DNA of 5,059 nt from Myxococcales bacterium. GTDB lineage: Bacteria; Myxococcota; Myxococcia; Myxococcales; Anaeromyxobacteraceae. Position numbers and translations under genes: made by a program. This document shows, piece after piece, positions 1-5,059 of the stretch. How positions within the stretch are numbered: the stretch's first letter is position 1; the number at the start of each line of letters is the position of its first letter. The notes beneath the pieces are model-generated. The model saw nothing but the letters and a program-made list of their open reading frames with translations. It was not told the DNA's origin and did no database searches. The DNA lies in the NCBI GenBank assembly GCA_021848865.1, contig JAJZTO010000237.1, positions 1 through 5,059 on the forward strand, written 5' to 3'.

Positions 1-593
1 AGCCGGTCGTGGAACTCCATCGCCTCGAAGCGGAAGGCCGACCAGGGCAGCCCCACCGCCGGCACCAGCTCCTTGGGGAAGACGCCCTGGTGGGCCAGGT
101 TGTGGATGGTGAGGAGGCTGCGGGCGCCGCCGGCCCAGGGGAGCGCGTCCGCCTCGTGGCGCAGCAGCCAGGCCCCCAGCGCGGTGTGCCAGTCGTGGAG
201 GTGGACGATGCGCGGCGCGAAGCCGATGACCCCGGGCAGCGCCAGCGCGGCCCGGGTGAAGAAGGCGAAGCGCTGGGCGTTGTCGCCGTACTCGTGGCCG
301 GGGTCGGAGTAGATGCCGCGCCGGTGGCCGAACCAGCGCTCGTGCTCCAGGAAGAAGACCGGGGCCTCGCCCCGGACCACCCAGAGGCCGGCCTTCTCGC
401 CGCCGGCCTCGATGGGGAAGGGCAGCGGCTCCAGCCGGTGCCGGCCCGGGTCCACGGTGCCGTGGCGCGGGGTGAAGACCACCACCCGGTGGCCGCGCGC
501 CGCCAGCGCCCGGGGCAGCGCGCCGGCCACGTCGCCGAGCCCGCCCGCCTTGGAGTAGGGCGCGACCTCGGCCGAGACGAAGAGGAGGTCCAT
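1..593 (-). CDS. glgA: Glycogen synthase (ADP-glucose type), N-terminal part, cut by window edge
   Basis: GlgA is a cytoplasmic GT5-family enzyme that transfers glucose from ADP-glucose to the non-reducing end of a growing alpha-1,4-glucan. The gene starts at ATG 593-591 and runs off the left edge, leaving 197 complete codons of a protein that is usually about 470-500 residues. Family hallmarks are in the right order. The start MDLLFVSAEVAPYSKAGGLG (1-20) carries the ADP-glucose-binding K-x-G-G-L loop at K15-L19. IYSDPGHEYGDNAQRF (94-109) and HLHDWHT (131-137) follow, then TIHNLAHQG (162-170). All are seen directly in the translation. The start is fixed by the canonical first strand of the Rossmann fold, since no room remains upstream. 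The gene begins 10 nt after the galT stop. Its Shine-Dalgarno is weak (an AGG that overlaps the galT stop codon), so translational coupling to galT is likely. The ADP-glucose rather than UDP-glucose preference is inferred from the family. Confidence 0.95.
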   Translation of the reverse strand, partial: MDLLFVSAEVAPYSKAGGLGDVAGALPRALAARGHRVVVFTPRHGTVDPGRHRLEPLPFPIEAGGEKAGLWVVRGEAPVFFLEHERWFGHRRGIYSDPGHEYGDNAQRFAFFTRAALALPGVIGFAPRIVHLHDWHTALGAWLLRHEADALPWAGGARSLLTIHNLAHQGVFPKELVPAVGLPWSAFRFEAMEFHDR

Positions 594-603
594 GGCGCGG
601 GGC

Positions 604-1605
604 CTACGTCGCCACCAGCCGGAGGAACTCCGCCGCCTCCTCGGGGGGCACCGGGTTGATGTGGAAGCCGGAGCCCCACTCGAAGCCGGCCACGTGGGTG
701 AGGGCCGGCATCACCTCGATGTGCCAGTGGTAGCTGGGGCTGGGCGGGTCGCGCAGCGGGTTGGAGTGGATGATGAAGTTGTAGGCCGGGTCGCCCAGGG
801 CCACGGCGAGCCGCTTCAGGGTGGAGCGCAGGGCGGCGGCGCAGAGCCCGAGCCGCTCCCGGGGCTCGGCCTCGAAGTTGGACTCGTGGCGCTTGGGCAC
901 GACCCAGGTCTCGAAGGGGCTGCGCGGGGCGAAGGGGGCGAAGACCACGAACTCCTCGTTCTCGAAGACGAGCCGCGAGCGGTCCTTGCGCTCCTGGACG
1001 ACGATGTCGCAGAAGATGCAGCGCTCCCGGTGGGCGTAGTGGCTCCGCGCCCCCTCGATCTCCTCCGACACCTGCCGTGGCGTCACCGGCAGCGCGATGA
1101 GCTGGGAGTGCGGGTGCTCCAGCGTGGCCCCGGCGTTGGCCCCCTGGTTCTTGAAGAGCAGGATGTAGCGGAAGCGCAGGTCGTTGCGCAGGTCGAGGAT
1201 GCGGGCCTTGAAGGCGAAGAGCACCTCGGCGACCTCGGCCTCGGAGAGCCCGGCCAGCTCGGCGGCGTGGTCCGGCGTCTCGATGACCACCTCGTGCGCC
1301 CCGACCCCGTTCATCCGGTCGTAGATGCCCACCGGCTCGCGGTCCAGGTCCCCCTCGATCATCAGGGCCGGGTAGCGGTTGGGGACGACCCGCACCTTCC
1401 AGCCGGGGCCGTTGGCGGGGGCGGACGGCGCTCGGCCGGCCACGTAGACCTCGCGCGGGGTCTTGTCCTCCTGGCCCGGGCAGAAGGGGCAGAGCCCCCC
1501 GCGCGGCACCTCGCGGACCCGGCCCACGTCCTGCGGGCGGCGGGCGCGCTCGGTGGCGATGATCACCCACCGTCCGACGATGGGGTCCCTGCGGAGCTCG
1601 GGCAT
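604..1605 (-). CDS. galT: GalT-family nucleotidylyltransferase (galactose-1-phosphate uridylyltransferase or ADP-glucose phosphorylase-like)
   Basis: This 333-residue HIT-superfamily protein swaps a nucleotide between a nucleotide sugar and a sugar-1-phosphate through a covalent nucleotidyl-histidine. The N-terminus ELRRDPIVGRWVIIATERARRP (about 3-24) is the typical GalT opening. CPFC (39-42), H113 in PDH, and H164 of EHPHSQ (163-168) match the structural zinc ligands of E. coli GalT. H166 is the predicted catalytic nucleophile and Q168 is kept. A second CxxC (CIFC, 196-199), with H240 and H293/H295 (YHWHIE), predicts a second zinc site. E. coli GalT lacks that CxxC, but the Arabidopsis GalT-like ADP-glucose phosphorylase has one. 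HPHSQ in place of HPHGQ points the same way. The ATG at 1605-1603 lies 18 nt after the transporter stop; a GAGG overlapping that stop is 16 nt upstream, which is long. Its position directly before glgA suggests a role in glucose-1-phosphate or ADP-/UDP-glucose handling rather than in galactose breakdown. The family is certain; the substrate is open. Confidence 0.93.
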   Translation of the reverse strand: MPELRRDPIVGRWVIIATERARRPQDVGRVREVPRGGLCPFCPGQEDKTPREVYVAGRAPSAPANGPGWKVRVVPNRYPALMIEGDLDREPVGIYDRMNGVGAHEVVIETPDHAAELAGLSEAEVAEVLFAFKARILDLRNDLRFRYILLFKNQGANAGATLEHPHSQLIALPVTPRQVSEEIEGARSHYAHRERCIFCDIVVQERKDRSRLVFENEEFVVFAPFAPRSPFETWVVPKRHESNFEAEPRERLGLCAAALRSTLKRLAVALGDPAYNFIIHSNPLRDPPSPSYHWHIEVMPALTHVAGFEWGSGFHINPVPPEEAAEFLRLVAT

Positions 1606-1623
1606 GGCGCCGCCGAGTCTACC

Positions 1624-2781
1624 TCACGACTCGGCGCGCGGCCCACGGACGGAGGCGCCGATGGCGGCGGCGGCGGCCATCAGCGCCGCCCCGGCCAGGT
1701 AGGGCGCCGCCTGCCACTGGGAGAAGCTCCAGGTGCCGGAGAGCGGCCCGACGATGCGCCCCATCGCCGCCGCCGACTGGCCGATGCCCAGGGTCCCCCC
1801 CTGGTCCTCGGCGCGGGAGAGGCGGGAGAGGAGCGCGGTGATGGCCGGCGAGGCCAGGCCCGAGCCCACCGCCAGCGGGGCGGTGGCGGCGAGCAGCCCG
1901 GGGACCCCGTGGGCGAAGGGCAGCGAGGCGAGCCCCAGCCCCTGCAGCACCGCGCCGGCCACCAGGAGCCGCTTCTCCCCCAGCCGGCGCGTCAGCGGGC
2001 CGATCAGGCCGCCCTGCACCAGCACCACGATCACGCCGATGTAGGCGAAGACCCAGGCGACGTGCCGGGCGGAGAGGCCGTAGCGCTGCTGGGCCAGGAA
2101 GGAGTAGGTGGACTCCATGGCGCTGAAGGCCAGGATGATGAGCAGGTAGATGGCGAGCAGCCGCCGGATGCCGGGCTTGTGCATCTCCTCCCAGAGCGCG
2201 GCGATGCGGCGGCGCCGCGCCGCCGGGCTGCGCTGCGCCGGCTCGGGGAGCAGGATCACCGCGGCGACCAGGTTGAAGAGCGCCAGCCCCGCGGCGGCGA
2301 AGCCGGGCGTGGCGAGCGACCGCACCGAGAGGAGCCCGCCGATGGCCGGCCCGAGCACGAAGCCCAGGCCGAAGGCCGCGCCGATGATCCCCATGCCCCG
2401 GGCCCGCCCCTCGGGCGGGGTCACGTCGGCGACGTAGGCCTGGGCGATGGCGATGTTGGCGGTGGCGGCGCCGGCGAAGAGGCGCGAGGCCAGCAGCCAG
2501 CCGAAGCTCGGGGCCAGGGCGTAGCCCAGGAAGCCCACCGAGGTCATGGCGATGGAGAGCAGCAGCACCGGGCGGCGGCCGATGCGGTCGGAGAGGCCGC
2601 CCCACACCGGGGCGAAGAGGAACTGCATCAGCGAGTAGCCGGTGGAGAGCCAGCCGGTGGCCGCCTCGGAGGCGCCGAGCCGCTCGGCGTACAGCGGCAT
2701 GACCGGGATGACCATCCCGAAGCCGAGCAGGTCGACGAAGACGACGAGGAAGAGGAGACCGAGCGCGGAGCGGTTCTTCAC
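1624..2781 (-). CDS. MFS transporter, TetA/DHA1-like, 12 predicted membrane helices
   Basis: The product is a 385-residue inner-membrane secondary transporter of the major facilitator superfamily, expected to be proton-driven. Helix 1 (about 7-30) carries the D17-LLGFG-x-x-IPVMPLY pattern seen in TetA-like drug:H+ antiporters. MFS motif A, GGLSDRIGRRPVLL (61-74), lies between helices 2 and 3. The antiporter motif C, GAAFGLGFVLGPAIGG (134-149), lies in helix 5. A basic cytoplasmic loop (about 182-208) separates the two six-helix halves, and the second half holds a motif-A-like PLTRRLGEKR (262-271). The start is GTG 2781-2779, giving a short MKNRS head before helix 1. The only purine-rich site, AAAGGGG at 2799-2805, is 17 nt upstream, which is too far for a strong ribosome binding site. 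No better start exists, because later GTGs lie inside helix 1. Motif C suggests export, of either a drug or a sugar or metabolite; the substrate cannot be told from the sequence. Confidence 0.92.
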   Translation of the reverse strand: MKNRSALGLLFLVVFVDLLGFGMVIPVMPLYAERLGASEAATGWLSTGYSLMQFLFAPVWGGLSDRIGRRPVLLLSIAMTSVGFLGYALAPSFGWLLASRLFAGAATANIAIAQAYVADVTPPEGRARGMGIIGAAFGLGFVLGPAIGGLLSVRSLATPGFAAAGLALFNLVAAVILLPEPAQRSPAARRRRIAALWEEMHKPGIRRLLAIYLLIILAFSAMESTYSFLAQQRYGLSARHVAWVFAYIGVIVVLVQGGLIGPLTRRLGEKRLLVAGAVLQGLGLASLPFAHGVPGLLAATAPLAVGSGLASPAITALLSRLSRAEDQGGTLGIGQSAAAMGRIVGPLSGTWSFSQWQAAPYLAGAALMAAAAAIGASVRGPRAES

Positions 2782-2845
2782 GGGCCGGCCGAGGATAACC
2801 CCTTTCCCCGGGGGCCGCCCGGGATTCGTCGGGGCGCTTCCGGCG
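2782..2845. other. 64-nt spacer between FHA-GGDEF and MFS genes, with a short GC hairpin
   Basis: This is the longest untranslated stretch in the window. It holds an inverted repeat, CCCGGG at 2807-2812 and CCCGGG at 2818-2823, around a 5-nt loop. The stem is 6 bp. No T-run follows on either strand, so it is not a convincing intrinsic terminator. On the minus strand the purine stretch AAAGGGG (2799-2805) follows the hairpin and may serve as a distant ribosome binding site for the transporter. I see no clear -35/-10 promoter. Confidence 0.4.
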
Positions 2846-3727
2846 CTAGCCGCGCACCTGGTTGCGCCCGCCGCGCTTGGCCTCGTAGAGCCGGGCGTCG
2901 GCCCGGGCCAGGAGCGCCGCCGGCCCGCCGTCCGCCTCCTCCCGGGCGGCGGCCCCGGCCGAGACCGTCACCGGCAGGAAGCGCCCCTCGAAGCCGAAGG
3001 CGTGGCCCTCCACCGCGGCGCGGCAGCGCTCCCCCAGGGCGCGCGCCTCCGCCAGCCCGGCGTCGGGCAGGACCACCGCCAGCTCCTCGCCGCCGACGCG
3101 CGCCAGCAGGGCGTCCGGCCGGAGCAGGCCGCGGAGCAGCGCCGCCAGGTCGCGGAGCACCGCGTCGCCGGCGGCGTGGCCGTGGCCGTCGTTCACCCGC
3201 TTGAAGTGGTCCACGTCGAAGAGGAGCAGCGCCGTCGGGGCCGGCCGGCGTCCGCCCCGGCCCCACTCCCGCCCCAGCGCCTCGTCGAAGGCGGCGCGGT
3301 TGGCCAGGCCGGTGAGCGGGTCCTGCCGCGCCAGCCGCGCCATCAGCTCGTGGTAGGCCGACTCGGGGTCGTCCGGGCCCAGGTACTTGAGCAGCGCCGA
3401 GCCCACCGCCAGGAGGTCCCCGGGTCGCAGGGCCCGCCGGGCGACCCGCTCCCGGCCCACGAAGGTGCCGTTGGTCGAGCCCAGGTCCTCGACCTCGTGG
3501 GCGCCGTCGCGGAGGGCGACGCGGGCGTGGCGGCGGGAGACGTCGTCGAGCGCCAGCACCAGGTCGCAGCCGGCGTCGCGGCCCAGCACCGCGTCGGCGG
3601 CGAGCGGCAGGCGCCGGCCCAGCAGCGCGGGGTCGGGCGCGCCCACCACCACCAGCAGCGCCGGACCTCCGCCGGGGGCGGCCGCCGGCGCGCCCGGGGG
3701 GCGGAATCGGGTCCCGGTGTCGTTCAC
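2846..3727 (-). CDS. FHA-GGDEF protein, probable diguanylate cyclase
   Basis: This is a soluble 293-residue signalling protein. Residues 1-23 are a Pro/Ala/Gly-rich, probably disordered, head. An FHA domain (about 24-116) shows GR at 49-50, SRRH at 64-67 and GSTNGT at 83-88, the residues that form the phosphothreonine-binding face. A GGDEF domain (about 130-293) follows, with DPLTGLANR (136-144), DVDHFKRVNDGHGH (171-184, metal-binding D171) and the signature GGEEL (212-216). It ends in the usual YEAKRGGRNQV tail. The acidic residues needed for catalysis are present, so synthesis of cyclic-di-GMP from two GTP is expected. The signature's fifth residue is Leu instead of Phe. The inhibitory RxxD site reads RPDA (203-206), so the Asp is missing at its usual place. 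There are no membrane helices. The GTG start (3727-3725), 12 nt after the GH57 stop, has a poor Shine-Dalgarno; an alternative start near residue 26 is listed separately. Confidence 0.93.
   Translation of the reverse strand: MNDTGTRFRPPGAPAAAPGGGPALLVVVGAPDPALLGRRLPLAADAVLGRDAGCDLVLALDDVSRRHARVALRDGAHEVEDLGSTNGTFVGRERVARRALRPGDLLAVGSALLKYLGPDDPESAYHELMARLARQDPLTGLANRAAFDEALGREWGRGGRRPAPTALLLFDVDHFKRVNDGHGHAAGDAVLRDLAALLRGLLRPDALLARVGGEELAVVLPDAGLAEARALGERCRAAVEGHAFGFEGRFLPVTVSAGAAAREEADGGPAALLARADARLYEAKRGGRNQVRG
3665..3670 (-). promoter_or_regulatory. Possible ribosome binding site for an alternative FHA-GGDEF start
   Basis: The minus strand reads GGAGGT here, 12 nt before a run of three GTG codons (3652-3644, residues 26-28 of the long form) and 9 nt before a CTG. 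The GTG at 3727 has only a weak purine patch before it. Starting at residue 26 would drop only the low-complexity Pro/Ala/Gly head and begin the protein at the first strand of the FHA domain. In DNA this GC-rich, GGAGG also occurs by chance within codons, so this is a suggestion only. Confidence 0.3.
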
Positions 3728-3739
3728 TCCCGGCGGATA

Positions 3740-5059
3740 TTACACCCGCCAGTGCACCCGCTCGAAGTCCTCGTCGGGCACGGTGAAGCGCAGCCAGCCG
3801 GTCTGGGGCAGGCGCTGCACCTCCACCTCGCCGCGGAACACCTGCACCGCCACCTCGACGGCGGCGCCGGGGAGCAGTTCGAGCGGGGCGAAGGGCAGCC
3901 CCAGCTCCATCACCCGGGCGCAGGCGGCGGTGCCCAGCGCGGCGCCCTCCAGCCGCCCGGGGTGCGGGGTGCCGTCGGGGGAGACGGCGAACGCCACCAC
4001 CCGCTCCCGCCCGTCCGCCTTCACGGTGACCCGCACCGCGGTGCACAGCTCGGCGGTGCGCTGCGGCGACTCGGCGGGGTCGAGGCGGAGGTAGAGCGCC
4101 TGCAGGTCGAAGCCGAAGTGCAGGGCCCGGAACGCCAGGGTGCCGCCGAACATGGCCCCGTGCGCCGCGGTGGGCCGGTAGAGCCCGGCCCCCTGCCACT
4201 CGAAGTAGGTGGTCTCGCGCCCGTCGATCGACGGGGTGAGCAGCAGCGTGGGCTCGCGCACCGGGCCCGCCTCCGCCGGGCCGACCTTCTTGATGGGCGC
4301 GAGGGCCTCGGGGGGGACCGGCACGCCGGCCAGCGCGCAGGCCCTCGACACCAGGCCGCGGAACTGGGCGTCGAACTCCGGCGCCAGCTCGGTCTCGAAG
4401 TCGTCGCCGTACCACCAGAACCAGTCGGAGCCCTCGGCGGCGTGGAGCAGCCGCCGCGCCTCGGCCAGGTCGGCCGGGGGGCGCGCCCCCGCCTCCTCGG
4501 CGCGGGCCAGCGCCGCGCGGGCCTTGCCCAGCGCCGTCCAGGCGCGCCGGTCCTCGTCGTGGCCCATCCAGATGCGGTAGCTGGACTCGATCCAGGAGCC
4601 GGAGTGGATGCGGGGGACGGCCGGGCCGGGGGCGCCGGCGGTGGCCTCGTCGACGGTGACGGTCTGGATCCGGGGGTCGGCCTCCAGCGCGCGGTAGAGC
4701 CCCTCCAGGAAGTCCCGCCCCGAGCCGGCGAAGTGCTCCCAGGGGTTCTCGCCGTCGAGGAAGACGCCCACCGTGGCCGGCCCGGCGTTGCCGTCGTCGG
4801 CCCAGGCCTCGCCGATGGCGCGCAGGTGGCTGCGGAAGTCGGCCACCGCCTCGCGCGCGCCGGTCCGCGCGTAGGTGAAGCCGATGAGGTCGGAGAGGCC
4901 GCGGTCGCGGAAGAGCATCCCCATCTCGCCGGCGGCGCCGGCCGAGACGCGCCAGGGCCGGTAGAGCGAGCGCAGCCGCCGGGCGTCGGCGGGGAGCGAG
5001 TGGAAGAGCACGCCCTCGTCGCTCGCCGCCCAGCGCACCCCCTCGCCGGCCATCACAGA
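3740..5059 (-). CDS. Glycoside hydrolase family 57 protein (alpha-amylase/glucanotransferase-like), C-terminal part, cut by window edge
   Basis: The reading frame is open through the right edge, leaving 439 residues of a GH57 protein that normally runs to roughly 700 or more. Residues are counted from the GTG codon at 5056, which is internal here. The fragment enters at GEGVRWAASDEGVLF (4-18), the conserved end of the catalytic barrel. VGVFLDGENPWEHF (96-109) follows and contains the predicted acid/base Asp (D101). Next come SGSWI (152-156), IWMGHDEDRRAW (162-173) and EGSDWFWWYGDDF (208-220), all typical of this subfamily. From about 265 a beta-rich C-terminal domain carries PSIDGRETTYFEWQGAG (275-291), HFGFDLQALYLRLDP (313-327) and LPFAPLELLPGA (387-398). 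The nucleophile Glu is expected upstream, outside the window. The family acts on alpha-1,4-glucans by retaining hydrolysis or transfer; whether this one is an amylase, a transferase or a branching enzyme is unknown. It ends in TAA, 12 nt before the FHA-GGDEF start. Confidence 0.93.
   Translation of the reverse strand, partial: SVMAGEGVRWAASDEGVLFHSLPADARRLRSLYRPWRVSAGAAGEMGMLFRDRGLSDLIGFTYARTGAREAVADFRSHLRAIGEAWADDGNAGPATVGVFLDGENPWEHFAGSGRDFLEGLYRALEADPRIQTVTVDEATAGAPGPAVPRIHSGSWIESSYRIWMGHDEDRRAWTALGKARAALARAEEAGARPPADLAEARRLLHAAEGSDWFWWYGDDFETELAPEFDAQFRGLVSRACALAGVPVPPEALAPIKKVGPAEAGPVREPTLLLTPSIDGRETTYFEWQGAGLYRPTAAHGAMFGGTLAFRALHFGFDLQALYLRLDPAESPQRTAELCTAVRVTVKADGRERVVAFAVSPDGTPHPGRLEGAALGTAACARVMELGLPFAPLELLPGAAVEVAVQVFRGEVEVQRLPQTGWLRFTVPDEDFERVHWRV

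Noticed and set aside
9..659. Plus-strand open frame opposite glgA.
   Set aside because: It is antisense to a clear GlgA N-terminus and its product is compositionally biased, with no family motif.
1619..2605. Minus-strand open frame of 328 codons inside the transporter gene.
   Set aside because: It is rich in Arg, His, Pro and Gly with no membrane helices or motifs. The overlapping frame encodes a complete MFS transporter.
2807..2823. CCCGGG inverted repeat as a rho-independent terminator after the GGDEF gene.
   Set aside because: The stem is only 6 bp and no T-tract follows on either strand.
592..3204. Long plus-strand open frame of about 870 codons opposite galT, the transporter and part of the GGDEF gene.
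   Set aside because: Its translation is low-complexity Gly/Ala/Arg/Glu/Pro text with no recognisable domain. It lies antisense to three genes with full family motifs. Long antisense frames are expected where third positions are almost always G or C.
2778..4415. Minus-strand open frame of 545 codons overlapping the GH57 and GGDEF genes in another frame.
   Set aside because: The translation is dominated by Arg, Pro, Gly and Ala. Both overlapped genes carry conserved motifs in their own frames, so this is a frame shadow.
5051..5056. GTG/ATG codons at the right edge as the true start of the GH57 gene.
   Set aside because: The frame stays open to the edge. The residues just after these codons match the middle of GH57 catalytic domains, so the codons are internal and the real start lies outside the window.
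1..5059. CRISPR arrays, tRNA or rRNA genes, insertion sequences or attachment repeats.
   Set aside because: No spaced direct repeats, cloverleaf-like sequences, transposase motifs or terminal inverted repeats were seen on reading both strands. The window is filled by five ordinary genes.

Overview
The window is very GC-rich, with a strong bias to G or C at third codon positions. The minus strand is almost completely filled by five genes read in the same direction. The base composition, the gene types (glycogen enzymes beside an FHA-GGDEF signalling protein) and frequent GTG starts fit a high-GC deltaproteobacterial or myxobacterial lineage, with Anaeromyxobacter-like bacteria as the best guess. 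That assignment is inferred from style and gene content; there is no rRNA or other marker gene to confirm it.

In transcription order, from right to left in window coordinates, the genes are: (1) the C-terminal part of a family 57 glycoside hydrolase (3740-5059, cut by the right edge); (2) an FHA-GGDEF protein, a probable diguanylate cyclase (2846-3727); (3) a 12-helix MFS transporter of the TetA/DHA1 type (1624-2781); (4) a GalT-family sugar-1-phosphate nucleotidylyltransferase (604-1605); (5) the N-terminal third or more of glycogen synthase GlgA (1-593, cut by the left edge). Gaps are 12, 64, 18 and 10 nt, so a single operon is likely, with the 64-nt gap as the only plausible internal control point. 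There is no gene-free stretch over 300 nt, no RNA gene, no mobile element and no CRISPR array.

Three of the five genes point to alpha-glucan (glycogen) metabolism. GlgA extends the polymer from ADP-glucose. The GH57 enzyme probably cleaves or rearranges alpha-glucan. The GalT-like enzyme exchanges or phosphorolyses nucleotide sugars and may link the glucose-1-phosphate and nucleotide-sugar pools. The FHA-GGDEF gene places a possible cyclic-di-GMP output, gated by phospho-threonine recognition, inside the glycogen cluster. The transporter's substrate cannot be read from the sequence.

Most of the window is ordinary housekeeping or storage metabolism. I see no clearly new system. The points most worth a second look are the signalling gene embedded in the glycogen operon, its variant GGEEL active-site signature with an incomplete I-site, and GalT features that resemble ADP-glucose phosphorylase more than classical Leloir GalT.
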